Below, one piece after another: positions 7,656 to 14,294 of a DNA stretch of 18,991 bases (its first letter is position 1; the number at the start of each line of letters is the position of its first letter). The notes beneath the pieces were generated by a model, which did not search any database, was not told the origin of the DNA, and saw only the letters and a program-made list of their open reading frames with translations. The translations under genes were made by a program, and so were the position numbers. Source of the stretch: Candidatus Saccharimonadota bacterium (lineage in GTDB: Bacteria; Patescibacteriota; Saccharimonadia; Saccharimonadales; Saccharimonadaceae); the NCBI GenBank assembly GCA_030536095.1, contig JAUNQQ010000002.1:7030-26020 (forward strand). The letters run 5' to 3'.

Positions 7656-7793
7656 TTAGCGTAATAGCTTATAAAGCATTATTCCGCCACCGATTACCAT
7701 TGTCGTCCCAGTCAGTATCACAATCGCTCCAACGATTGCAACGCCACGCATGACTCGACCGACATTTGTAATATAAACCGTGTCGTCGTTCAT
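7656..7793 (-). CDS. Small single-pass membrane protein (45 aa), unknown function
   Basis: The frame starts at the ATG at 7793 and encodes 45 residues, beginning MNDDTVYITNVGRVMRG. Residues about 17-40 form one hydrophobic, Gly/Ile/Val-rich helix (VAIVGAIVILTGTTMVIGGG), followed by a short basic end (YKLLR). Three independent signals support a real gene: an extended -10 (TATGTTATAAT, 7824-7834), a purine-rich Shine-Dalgarno GGGAGGGG (7796-7803) four to five bases from the ATG, and a hairpin terminator 22 bases downstream. The charge pattern (acidic N-terminus, basic C-terminus) suggests an outside N-terminus and inside C-terminus, but this is weak. I do not recognise a family. Confidence 0.72.
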   Translation of the reverse strand: MNDDTVYITNVGRVMRGVAIVGAIVILTGTTMVIGGGIMLYKLLR

Positions 7794-7823
7794 TTCCCCT
7801 CCCTTCGGTCGCACTTACATCTT

Positions 7824-7834
7824 ATTATAACATA
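7824..7834 (-). promoter_or_regulatory. Extended -10 promoter of the 45-aa membrane protein gene
   Basis: On the minus strand this reads TATGTTATAAT, with the hexamer at 7829-7824. It sits just past the stop codon of the upstream two-helix membrane protein gene (7840-7842) and leaves a leader of about 25 bases with a Shine-Dalgarno sequence. Confidence 0.6.
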
Positions 7835-7839
7835 AAATT

Positions 7840-8202
7840 CTACTTTTGCAAGAATTTCTCATTGTATTTATAAAGTGCCTGGACATGATTCTCCAAAAAG
7901 TAATAATGTTTCACATATGCCCCCGTCAGCACTATTAAAATAAATGTTAAAATAAACAGCGGCGCTCCATAAATCCATTCACTCTCTCGATAATTCAATA
8001 AAAACACCGTCGTTAAAATCGAAAAAACTACCGCCATCCCCGCAAAGAACAGCGTCACCGCAAGATGAATTGCTCGCTCATGCTGAAAATTCTGAATCAT
8101 CCGAACATGAAATTCCCATAGCTCATTCCGCTCCGCCTTGTTCAGCTTTCCCTCGGTCAGCTTTTTAATTTTTTCCTCATATCCCAAAATCCTCTCTTCC
8201 AT
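7840..8202 (-). CDS. Two-helix membrane protein (120 aa), unknown function
   Basis: The protein has 120 residues from the ATG at 8202. A longer frame starting at 8223 would run through the -10 element, so I reject it. Residues 1-45 are charged and helical (EEKIKKLTEGKLNKAERNEL) and may form a short coiled coil. Two transmembrane helices lie at about 46-69 and 77-98, separated by a short loop (NYRESEWIYGAP). A short charged C-terminal helix follows. Both termini are probably cytoplasmic. I do not recognise a domain family. The start codon follows the -10 hexamer by six bases, so the transcript should be leaderless. The 45-residue membrane protein lies 46 bases downstream with its own promoter. 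Confidence 0.75.
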   Translation of the reverse strand: MEERILGYEEKIKKLTEGKLNKAERNELWEFHVRMIQNFQHERAIHLAVTLFFAGMAVVFSILTTVFLLNYRESEWIYGAPLFILTFILIVLTGAYVKHYYFLENHVQALYKYNEKFLQK

Positions 8203-8208
8203 AAGTCT

Positions 8209-8219
8209 ATTATAGCACA
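8209..8219 (-). promoter_or_regulatory. Extended -10 promoter of the two-helix membrane protein (leaderless start)
   Basis: On the minus strand this reads TGTGCTATAAT, with the hexamer at 8214-8209, six bases before the ATG at 8202. No ribosome-binding site fits in between. Confidence 0.7.
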
Positions 8220-8311
8220 ACAACTTAGCTCCCGCTACTAATTCGCTTTTTCCGCCATATCTCTCATACTCCCTTCCGAATTATCGAATTTTCAATAACC
8301 ACATTGAACCC

Positions 8312-8340
8312 TTGAAAAATAATTCCGAGTATGCTATAAT
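8312..8340 (+). promoter_or_regulatory. Promoter of the rpmF-nusB-NUDIX-rnc operon
   Basis: TTGAAA (8312-8317), a 17-base spacer ending in TATGC, and TATAAT (8335-8340) make the best full -35/-10 promoter in the window. A Shine-Dalgarno AAAGGAG (8361-8367) lies four bases before the rpmF ATG. Confidence 0.85.
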
Positions 8341-8371
8341 GACAAAAGATATCGTAATTTAAAGGAGTATT

Positions 8372-8539
8372 ATGCCCGAACCAAAAAAACAGAGTAGTCC
8401 CCGAAAGACTGGCCTCCGTCGAAGTCATCTTCGGCTAAAATTAGCCCGAAGCGTAAATAAGACTTCGCCAGTAAAAGCGTTTGAAACTAATAAGAAAACG
8501 CCAAACCTAAAGATTAAGACGGTGAGTAGAGGAAAGTAG
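8372..8539 (+). CDS. rpmF: 50S ribosomal protein bL32 (cysteine-free form)
   Basis: The frame encodes 55 residues, beginning MPEPKKQSSPRKTGLRRSHL. The N-terminal pattern of basic residues followed by TGLRRSHLRL matches the start of bL32 (Pro-Lys-rich, then RRxxRRxH), and the length is normal for the family. Zinc-ribbon cysteines are absent, as in the cysteine-free L32 paralogues of many bacteria. It has a strong promoter and Shine-Dalgarno and is the first gene of the operon, one base before nusB. Neighbourhood supports the call: rpmF lies near rnc in many Gram-positive genomes. The remaining doubt comes from the short length and the unremarkable C-terminal half. Confidence 0.8.
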   Translation: MPEPKKQSSPRKTGLRRSHLRLKLARSVNKTSPVKAFETNKKTPNLKIKTVSRGK

Positions 8540-8540
8540 T

Positions 8541-9089
8541 ATGGCGAGTAATCGGCATTTAGGTAGAATTATCGTTTTGCAGAGTTTATATGAACTCGAA
8601 TTTCGACAAAGGGCGGGCGACCCTTCGGCCGATGTTGACCAAATTATCGCCAAAAATATCATCCCCTACGAAAAACCTTTAGGTGATGTTGAATTTGTCT
8701 ATGAACTCATGCATGGGGTTGTTGGACAAATTCCACATCTTGACGAAGAGTTAAAGCCAATGGCCCCTGAATGGCCGATTGATTCAATCCCTGCGATTGA
8801 TCGGAATATCCTACGGATGGGGCTTTATGAGCTAGAATTTACCAATGATAAAGTGCCGCCAAAGGTTGCAATTAACGAAGCTGTTGAACTTGCAAAGGCC
8901 TTTGGTGCTGAAAATACCTCAAAATTCATCAACGGAGTTTTGGGTACGGCGTTTCGTCAGTTAGGTTTGGTTGACGAGGGTAAGACCGCTAATGGTGGGA
9001 AGGAAGAAAATGAAACAGATGACAAAAAACCAGAGACAATCGCAGATAAATCCCGCGAACAAGACGAACGCAGCGACATATCGGCGTAA
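8541..9089 (+). CDS. nusB: Transcription antitermination factor NusB
   Basis: The protein has 182 residues. Residues 1-142 are a canonical all-helical NusB domain: an N-terminal arginine-containing helix (RHLGRIIVLQSLYELEF), then EWPIDSIPAIDRNILRMG, VAINEAVELAKAFG and FINGVLG. NusB binds boxA RNA with NusE (S10) and promotes antitermination of rRNA operons. Residues about 145-182 are an additional acidic and lysine-rich, probably disordered tail. This tail is translated from DNA that also encodes the start of the next gene in another frame. The ATG lies one base after the rpmF stop, with GAGGAAA in the rpmF 3' end as a likely ribosome-binding site. Confidence 0.95.
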   Translation: MASNRHLGRIIVLQSLYELEFRQRAGDPSADVDQIIAKNIIPYEKPLGDVEFVYELMHGVVGQIPHLDEELKPMAPEWPIDSIPAIDRNILRMGLYELEFTNDKVPPKVAINEAVELAKAFGAENTSKFINGVLGTAFRQLGLVDEGKTANGGKEENETDDKKPETIADKSREQDERSDISA

Positions 9090-9609
9090 AGTCCCCGATG
9101 CACTTCCGCTAAAAAGTCATTCGCCTCTGACTCGATTAAAAGATTCCGTCTTTCAGCGGCGCGCCAGTATTAAGGAGATCGTTAGGGAGCCGACTGCCGG
9201 TGGGATAGTCTTTCGTCTCAGTAAAGATCGAAAAGACATTGAAATTTTGTTGATTCAGGACTCAAAAAATCGCTGGACCATCCCAAAGGGTCACATCGAA
9301 CCTGGTGAAACCGCAAAAGAAACCGCTATTCGCGAAATCGGCGAGGAAGCTGGGCTACACCACATTTCTGTCCTCTCGTGGCTTGGGAAAATTAACTTTA
9401 AATATCGCCGTCAGGATAAGCTGGTCCTGATGACGACTCAGGTTTATCTCGTCCGCGCTCTGGATAATCATGAAATCCCGACTAAGGAAAAATGGATGAA
9501 TGGGATTAGGTGGTTTAGTTTTTCAGAGGCGCTAGACGCGATTGAATATGAGGATATCGAAAAACTAATGCTTATTGCAAAGAAAAAAATTAGAACCGGA
9601 GATTTTTAA
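9010..9609 (+). CDS. NUDIX hydrolase with basic N-terminal extension
   Basis: From the ATG at 9010 the protein has 199 residues. The NUDIX box (residues about 94-116) is perfect: GHIEPGETAKETAIREIGEE followed by AGL, fitting Gx5Ex7REUxEExGU. The preceding WTIPKG is also typical. The family hydrolyses nucleoside diphosphates linked to other moieties; the substrate cannot be deduced. The first 50-60 residues are basic and Asn/Gln-rich, with no recognisable domain. Three in-frame ATGs lie close together (8971, 9010, 9019). I prefer 9010 because a GGAAGGAAG purine stretch lies just before it. With this start the gene overlaps nusB by 80 bases in another frame. No ATG is available later that would remove the overlap. 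The next gene, rnc, starts directly after the stop. Confidence 0.9.
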   Translation: MKQMTKNQRQSQINPANKTNAATYRRKVPDALPLKSHSPLTRLKDSVFQRRASIKEIVREPTAGGIVFRLSKDRKDIEILLIQDSKNRWTIPKGHIEPGETAKETAIREIGEEAGLHHISVLSWLGKINFKYRRQDKLVLMTTQVYLVRALDNHEIPTKEKWMNGIRWFSFSEALDAIEYEDIEKLMLIAKKKIRTGDF

Positions 9610-10527
9610 ATGAATACAGATTTAGATCGAAAAGAGCAGCAGGAGTCATTCGAGACTCCGCGCCCATTTTATGGCGAGCGTCATGATCGTCATATGACAA
9701 CTTTTGACTTATCCGATCAAGCTCAGAATTTTTCTACAAAAAACGCCAAGGATGGTCTTGCTACTAGCGTTACTAACCTAAATCAAAATGACTTGGCAGC
9801 CTACCAAAAATTTTCCGAGGAGAAACTTGGCTTTCGGTTTAAGAATGTAAACCTAATCGTAACCGCCTTGACGCATCGCAGTTATGTTAATGAACACAAA
9901 AAATCACCTGTCGAACACAATGAGCGTCTCGAATATCTCGGTGATGCCGTCCTGGAGTTGGTTTCTTCCGATTTTCTCTACCATAATTTTTACATGCCCG
10001 AAGGTGTTATGACTGCTGTTCGCGCCGCACTTGTCCGCACCGAATCAATCGGTGATGCTGGTGTCGCGCTCGGTTATGAACCTCTCGTCCGACTTTCTCA
10101 TGGCGAAAAACATAGCACTGGCCGCTCGCGCTATGCGATTTTGGCGGATTGTTTCGAGGCAGTAATTGGCGCAATTTATCTCGATCAGGGCTTCGAGGCT
10201 GCTTCAGATTTTATACATAAACATATTCTTGTAAAAATCAACGAGGTAATCGAGAGTGAATCCTGGCGTGACACAAAATCCCTCCTCCAGGAATTATCAC
10301 AACATATCTATGGCGTTTTGCCAAGCTATCACACCGTCGAGGTTAGTGGCCCCGACCATGATCGCACCTTCGGTGTCGTAGTAATTCTCGGTAATAAACA
10401 ATACGGTAAGGGTTATGGCCACTCAAAACAAGACGCCCAAATCGATGCTGCTAGGCTAGCCATTCAGCGGCTAAAGCGCGAAAACCTTTATTTTCCAGCA
10501 AAATTCTCCCCCATTCTCCAGAAATAA
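9610..10527 (+). CDS. rnc: Ribonuclease III
   Basis: The protein has 305 residues, longer than the usual 220-250. Residues 1-65 are an extra polar N-terminal segment with no recognisable domain. The catalytic domain (about 66-215) carries the signature NERLEYLGDAV (104-114) with Glu105, Glu108 and Asp112, and the second acidic pair Asp180/Glu183 in ILADCFEAVIGAIYLD. A double-stranded-RNA-binding domain follows at about 221-290 (DTKSLLQEL, GKGYGHSKQDAQIDAARLAI). All metal ligands are present, so the enzyme should process rRNA precursors and other duplex RNA. The ATG abuts the NUDIX stop codon with no gap. A later in-frame ATG (residue 29) would shorten the extension, but the coupled start is better placed. 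It ends the operon; no hairpin terminator is visible after it. Confidence 0.95.
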   Translation: MNTDLDRKEQQESFETPRPFYGERHDRHMTTFDLSDQAQNFSTKNAKDGLATSVTNLNQNDLAAYQKFSEEKLGFRFKNVNLIVTALTHRSYVNEHKKSPVEHNERLEYLGDAVLELVSSDFLYHNFYMPEGVMTAVRAALVRTESIGDAGVALGYEPLVRLSHGEKHSTGRSRYAILADCFEAVIGAIYLDQGFEAASDFIHKHILVKINEVIESESWRDTKSLLQELSQHIYGVLPSYHTVEVSGPDHDRTFGVVVILGNKQYGKGYGHSKQDAQIDAARLAIQRLKRENLYFPAKFSPILQK

Positions 10528-10582
10528 CATCACACTCCCCGAACTGCCCAAATCTACCGACTTAATACTCCCCCGTCAGAGA

Positions 10583-11659
10583 CTAAACCCGCTGTATTAC
10601 CATCGGATGCAACTTCTCTTTCCCGGTCAAAATTCCCGCCTTTGCACCTAACTTCGTTACTACTGAGGTTGAATTTGCTGCCCCAAAAATTAGCGATTGT
10701 CGGAAAGATTTTCCCGCTGCATAATGCGCCAAAAATCCCGACCCAAACGCATCTCCCGCCCCCGTCGTATCAACTACTTTTAAGTCCTCATAAATCCCCA
10801 TTCGATAAGTTTCCTCTGGTGAACTCGCCATCGCGCCCATCTGTCCCGCCGTAATAATTACCGTCGGCACATAATTTCTCAGATGCGACATCAGCTCCGG
10901 TAACACCGTCCCCGGCACATATATCCCCGCCTCCCGTTTATTTACTAATAAAATATCCACATACTTCATCAGTCTCAGCGCTTTCGCTACCCGATTCTTT
11001 GGCGGTGATCCCGGATTCATCATAATCTTTACTCCCAATTCTTTCGCCCGAACAAAAAACCGCTCACATGTATTAAAGTCCCCGTGCAATGTCGTAATAT
11101 ACATCCAATCCGGACGAATCTTGTCCAGTATTTTTTCGTCAAGATTATCAAAATCCTCCGACGCGCCCCGATGCGTCAGAATCGTCCGTTCCCCCGTGTT
11201 CTGGTCAGTCAAAATTATCGAACACCCCGTCGCCTTCCGTCGCGTATAAGTAATATAACTACTATCAATCCCTTCTCTATCCAGACAATCTAATACTGCT
11301 TCCCCCGCAATATCATGTCCAATTTTCCCCACAAACACCGCTTCGTGTCCATGTCGCGCAAATGTCACTGCCGAATTTGTCGCTCCACCACCCACGTCAA
11401 ACCAAATATTTTTTACTCCAACTTTTGTCCCAATTGTTAAATTCTTAAATAATTCCCCCACTGGCACAAATTTCATTGAGTTCTTCGGTAACTTCCTCGC
11501 CCCCGCCGTCTGCTCCGCCAATTTCCGCTCCTCAATTTCTTTTGCTGAAATAATTTTCAGTGATTTCTCTTCGTGACTATGTCCGCATCCAATAAATGCC
11601 TGGTCATCTATCAGGAAGATATCCTGCAATGCTGACCCCAGTGATACAATTTTTGCCAT
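10583..11659 (-). CDS. PfkB-family carbohydrate (ribokinase-like) kinase
   Basis: The protein has 358 residues. The PfkB fold is clear from GGGATNSAVTFARHG (about 90-104, sugar-binding side), GKIGHDIAGE, and the C-terminal signature DTTGAGDAFGSGF (297-309) with catalytic-base Asp303 and the anion-hole glycines. Residues about 25-85 form a longer N-terminal insertion than in E. coli ribokinase. The family phosphorylates sugars or nucleosides at a hydroxymethyl group. The neighbours rpiB and rpe suggest a pentose such as ribose, but the substrate is not shown. It is the last gene of the gap-rpiB-rpe operon, 37 bases after rpe, with AAAGGAG some 11 bases before the ATG. It converges on rnc, 55 bases away, with no terminator hairpin visible between them. 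Confidence 0.9.
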   Translation of the reverse strand: MAKIVSLGSALQDIFLIDDQAFIGCGHSHEEKSLKIISAKEIEERKLAEQTAGARKLPKNSMKFVPVGELFKNLTIGTKVGVKNIWFDVGGGATNSAVTFARHGHEAVFVGKIGHDIAGEAVLDCLDREGIDSSYITYTRRKATGCSIILTDQNTGERTILTHRGASEDFDNLDEKILDKIRPDWMYITTLHGDFNTCERFFVRAKELGVKIMMNPGSPPKNRVAKALRLMKYVDILLVNKREAGIYVPGTVLPELMSHLRNYVPTVIITAGQMGAMASSPEETYRMGIYEDLKVVDTTGAGDAFGSGFLAHYAAGKSFRQSLIFGAANSTSVVTKLGAKAGILTGKEKLHPMVIQRV

Positions 11660-11696
11660 TACCGTCTTTTCTCCTTTCTAAAAATATCACCACGCA

Positions 11697-12353
11697 TTAA
11701 AACAACACTCCTTTCTTTTCGGATTCCGCCACTAAATCGCGATAAACCTGCTCCGGATCCGACGCCGTTGCCAGCGCCGCCCCAACATTTATCACCGTCA
11801 CTCCCGCATGTAAAATCGCCCGCACACTCGTCATATTTGCTCCACCATCCCAGCCAATCTCAACTTGTGGACTAATTTTTCTAATCAGATTGACCTTCTC
11901 GAGCTGCAATAAGTCCGCCGTTCCGCCCATCTGCCCCAGATTTCCCGTAAACAGCATAACGTGATCCGCCGCCAAAATATACTTTTCTATGTCCTCCGGA
12001 TATGTCTGCTTCATGATCGCTACCCCCGCCTTAATACCTTCCTCGTGTAATTTATCAAAAATCGGTATTAAATCCTCCCCCGCCTCCGCGTGAAAAATCA
12101 CTAATGCCGGCTTTAATTGTAGTAGTGTCTGTAAATGCATTGACGGATTTACGACCATCATATGTATATTACACTGAATATTTGCCGGCCAACGAAGACT
12201 CGCCTCTGGAATCGTCACGGTCGGCGAAAACTGTCCGTCCGAAATATCAAAATGTAGTCGTTTTGCAAAACCCTGATATCTCGCCAGCATTGCCGACAAT
12301 TGATCATTCGACTGTACTAAAATCGACGGCGTAATTTCCGCATGTATCGCCAT
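11697..12353 (-). CDS. rpe: Divergent ribulose-phosphate 3-epimerase
   Basis: The protein has 218 residues, the usual length for this (beta/alpha)8 enzyme, which interconverts ribulose-5-phosphate and xylulose-5-phosphate. The expected metal and catalytic residues are present: Ser10 in TPSIL, His34 and Asp36 in LHFDISDGQF, His64 in CNIHMMV, and Asp169 in IGWDGGAN. The loop normally reading VNPGFGGQ is replaced by FTGNLGQMGGTA (from about residue 135), so the enzyme belongs to a diverged branch. The TAATG junction (one-base overlap) couples it to rpiB. The position in an operon with gap and rpiB supports a pentose-phosphate role. A related aldose-phosphate epimerase with another sugar is possible. 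Confidence 0.85.
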   Translation of the reverse strand: MAIHAEITPSILVQSNDQLSAMLARYQGFAKRLHFDISDGQFSPTVTIPEASLRWPANIQCNIHMMVVNPSMHLQTLLQLKPALVIFHAEAGEDLIPIFDKLHEEGIKAGVAIMKQTYPEDIEKYILAADHVMLFTGNLGQMGGTADLLQLEKVNLIRKISPQVEIGWDGGANMTSVRAILHAGVTVINVGAALATASDPEQVYRDLVAESEKKGVLF

Positions 12354-12865
12354 TATTCATCCTCCTTATCGATATTAAAACCAACGTCCAACTCCGAATT
12401 TCGCCGCCGATATCTCTCGTTGCCTAAAAATTCCGTCTTAAGAAATACCTGAATTATTTCTGCTGCGTCATCATAATCCGTCTCGTCCCCCCCCAGGCAT
12501 AAGATATTCGCATCATTATGCTCCCGCGCTAATCTAGCATCTTTTTTACTTCGCGCCAAAACCGCCCGCACGCCAGGGAATCGGTTTGCCTGTATTGACA
12601 TTCCTACTCCTGTCCCACAAATCAGAACACCCCTCGTCCCCGGATTATCTAAAACTTTTTTCGCTACGGCTCTTGCCGGCCCGTTAAAGTCATCTTCTGG
12701 ATCCTCTGAAAATGCTCCAGCGTCCTCAAAGGAAAAACCTTCCGCCGAAAGATCTACAATCGCCGACGGGCTCTGCCCAGAAACAAATCCTGGCGAGCAT
12801 TCTCCTAAAATCAATTCTTTCATCCCAAATCCCCGATGATCCGCGCCGACAAAAACCTTAGTCAT
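12353..12865 (-). CDS. rpiB: Ribose-5-phosphate isomerase B (RpiB/LacAB family)
   Basis: From the ATG at 12865 the protein has 170 residues. A GTG further upstream would overlap gap by 26 bases and add nine unrelated residues, whereas this ATG follows the gap stop after one base (TAAGATG). Recognisable motifs are VFVGADHRGFGMKE (active-site Asp9/His10), ICGTGVGMSIQANRFPGVRA (catalytic Cys83) and the very conserved AREHNDANILCLGG. The enzyme interconverts ribose-5-phosphate and ribulose-5-phosphate. At 170 residues it is somewhat longer than the typical 145-150, through an insertion near residues 22-45 and a C-terminal extension. Order and spacing with gap and rpe indicate one transcript. Confidence 0.93.
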   Translation of the reverse strand: MTKVFVGADHRGFGMKELILGECSPGFVSGQSPSAIVDLSAEGFSFEDAGAFSEDPEDDFNGPARAVAKKVLDNPGTRGVLICGTGVGMSIQANRFPGVRAVLARSKKDARLAREHNDANILCLGGDETDYDDAAEIIQVFLKTEFLGNERYRRRNSELDVGFNIDKEDE

Positions 12866-12866
12866 C

Positions 12867-13874
12867 TTATTGTTCAGCTCCAAATCCTGCACTTAGTTCA
12901 ACCAATCTGTTCGAATATGCCCATTCGTTATCATACCACGCCACTACTTTTACTAAATTCCCCGCTACTACATCTGTTAATGGTAAGTCCACTACCGCCG
13001 AGTTAGAATTCCCCTTAAAGTCTGTCGATACTAATTCCTCATCTGTCACCGCCAAAATCCCCATATAATACTCATCTTCCGCCGCCTTTCTGAATGTCTC
13101 GTTAATTTCCTCAACCGTTACATCGCGCTTCAATACCGCCGTAATATCTGACAGCGAAACCACTGGCGTCGGCACTCGCACCGATAAGCCATTGAATTTT
13201 CCCTTCAGGCTCGGAATTGTCAGCGCCGCGGCCTTTGATGCACCCGTCGTTGTCGGAATAATATTCTGTCCCGCCGTTCGCATCATTCGCATATCGCGTG
13301 CTGGCCCATCCAAGACGTTCTGTGTCGCCGTATAAGAATGTATCGTCGTCATCATCGCCTTCTCTACTCCAAAACTATCCTCTAGTACTTTCATTACCGG
13401 CGCAATACAGTTCGTCGTACAACTCGCATTAGAAATCACCACGTCATTCTCATCCAGCGTATCTTCATTCACCCCTAGCACAATCGTCTTCGCTCCTTCG
13501 CCTTTTGCTGGCGCAGAAATCACCACCTTCTTCGCCCCTGCCATAATATGCGCTCGTGCCTTTTCTGGCTCCACAAAATGCCCCGTCGACTCAATCACCA
13601 CGTCAACATCTAACCCTCGCCACGGCAAATTCACCGGATTTTGTTCCGAATAAACTGGAAACTTTTTTCCGTCCACAATCACATGCTTCTCGTCAAAAGT
13701 CACTTCCTTTCCGTAAGTCCCATACGTCGAATCATATTTCAGTAGGTTCGCCAGAGTTTTTGTATCTGTTAAATCATTTAGTGCAACGACCTCAACATCA
13801 TCTCTAAGCAAGGCAATCTTAAAAGCATTCCTCCCAATTCGCCCAAAACCATTAATCGCAACCTTTGTTACCAT
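12867..13874 (-). CDS. gap: Glyceraldehyde-3-phosphate dehydrogenase
   Basis: The protein has 335 residues, as expected. The N-terminal Rossmann motif is VAINGFGRIGRNAF. The catalytic Cys152 lies in SNASCTTNCIAPV and the partner His179 in TTIHSYTATQN. Also typical are the phosphate-binding IIPTTTGASKAA and the C-terminal WYDNEWAYSNR. The Asp in ALNDLTDTK after the second strand points to NAD preference. The enzyme oxidises glyceraldehyde-3-phosphate to 1,3-bisphosphoglycerate. The start at 13874 is chosen because the ATG at 13886 is itself part of the GGAGG Shine-Dalgarno (13884-13880), and the adjacent ATGG frame adds four residues foreign to the family. It is the first gene of the carbon operon and has its own extended -10 promoter. 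Confidence 0.97.
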   Translation of the reverse strand: MVTKVAINGFGRIGRNAFKIALLRDDVEVVALNDLTDTKTLANLLKYDSTYGTYGKEVTFDEKHVIVDGKKFPVYSEQNPVNLPWRGLDVDVVIESTGHFVEPEKARAHIMAGAKKVVISAPAKGEGAKTIVLGVNEDTLDENDVVISNASCTTNCIAPVMKVLEDSFGVEKAMMTTIHSYTATQNVLDGPARDMRMMRTAGQNIIPTTTGASKAAALTIPSLKGKFNGLSVRVPTPVVSLSDITAVLKRDVTVEEINETFRKAAEDEYYMGILAVTDEELVSTDFKGNSNSAVVDLPLTDVVAGNLVKVVAWYDNEWAYSNRLVELSAGFGAEQ

Positions 13875-13896
13875 TTTTTCCTCCATTTATGAGCCT

Positions 13897-13907
13897 ATTC
13901 TAGCATA
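13897..13907 (-). promoter_or_regulatory. Extended -10 promoter of the gap-rpiB-rpe-kinase operon
   Basis: On the minus strand this reads TATGCTAGAAT (hexamer TAGAAT at 13902-13897). It leaves a leader of roughly 16-20 bases containing the GGAGG ribosome-binding site at 13884-13880. Confidence 0.65.
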
Positions 13908-13938
13908 ACCACGTCCTTTTTTCAACCCTTTTTCAGCC

Positions 13939-13966
13939 TTGCTTTTTATGGAAAATATGCTATAAT
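13939..13966 (+). promoter_or_regulatory. Promoter of the 100-aa membrane protein gene
   Basis: TTGCTT (13939-13944), a 16-base spacer ending in TATGC, and TATAAT (13961-13966). The Shine-Dalgarno GGAG (13981-13984) precedes the ATG at 13990. It is divergent from the gap promoter, with about 30 bases between the two core elements. Confidence 0.7.
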
Positions 13967-13989
13967 AACATATATTATTAGGAGTTACT

Positions 13990-14292
13990 ATGAAATATTT
14001 TCAAAATCTTTACAAGTCTCATCGACATCTACTATTAATCGAGTGGTTTTATGGTATTTTTTCTGCCGTTGCCCTCGTTCTCGCTAGCCTTATCGGCCTC
14101 TTAAACGCTTCAGTCGGCGCCGCCCTACTAATCATCCCACTAATCTCTTTTACTGCCCTTTCTATGAATCTCGTTTGTTGGGCTCTAATAAAACTCTTCG
14201 CTGACCATCTTTCTAGTCAAAATCAAAAGGCAACTAAAGAACCCCTAAAGAAAACAACCAAAAAATCCACCACCACTAAAAAATCCGCATAA
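13990..14292 (+). CDS. Small two-helix membrane protein with Lys/Thr-rich tail, unknown function
   Basis: The protein has 100 residues. Two hydrophobic segments at about 18-39 and 43-70 are separated by a short loop, so this is a helical hairpin. Residues 76-100 are a repetitive Lys/Thr/Ser tail (KKTTKKSTTTKKSA) that should stay in the cytoplasm and could bind nucleic acid or acidic lipid. No family is recognised. A good promoter and ribosome-binding site support expression. The stop codon lies two bases from the stop codon of the convergent oxidase gene, with no terminator in between, so the two transcripts should overlap at their 3' ends. Confidence 0.75.
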   Translation: MKYFQNLYKSHRHLLLIEWFYGIFSAVALVLASLIGLLNASVGAALLIIPLISFTALSMNLVCWALIKLFADHLSSQNQKATKEPLKKTTKKSTTTKKSA

Positions 14293-14294
14293 AC

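Noticed and set aside
8203..8223. Longer N-terminus for the two-helix membrane protein
   Set aside because: The extra codons again read through the -10 element at 8209-8214 on the minus strand.
13875..13886. Four-residue longer start for glyceraldehyde-3-phosphate dehydrogenase
   Set aside because: The ATG at 13886 overlaps the GGAGG Shine-Dalgarno; family members begin close to the VAINGFGRIGRN motif.
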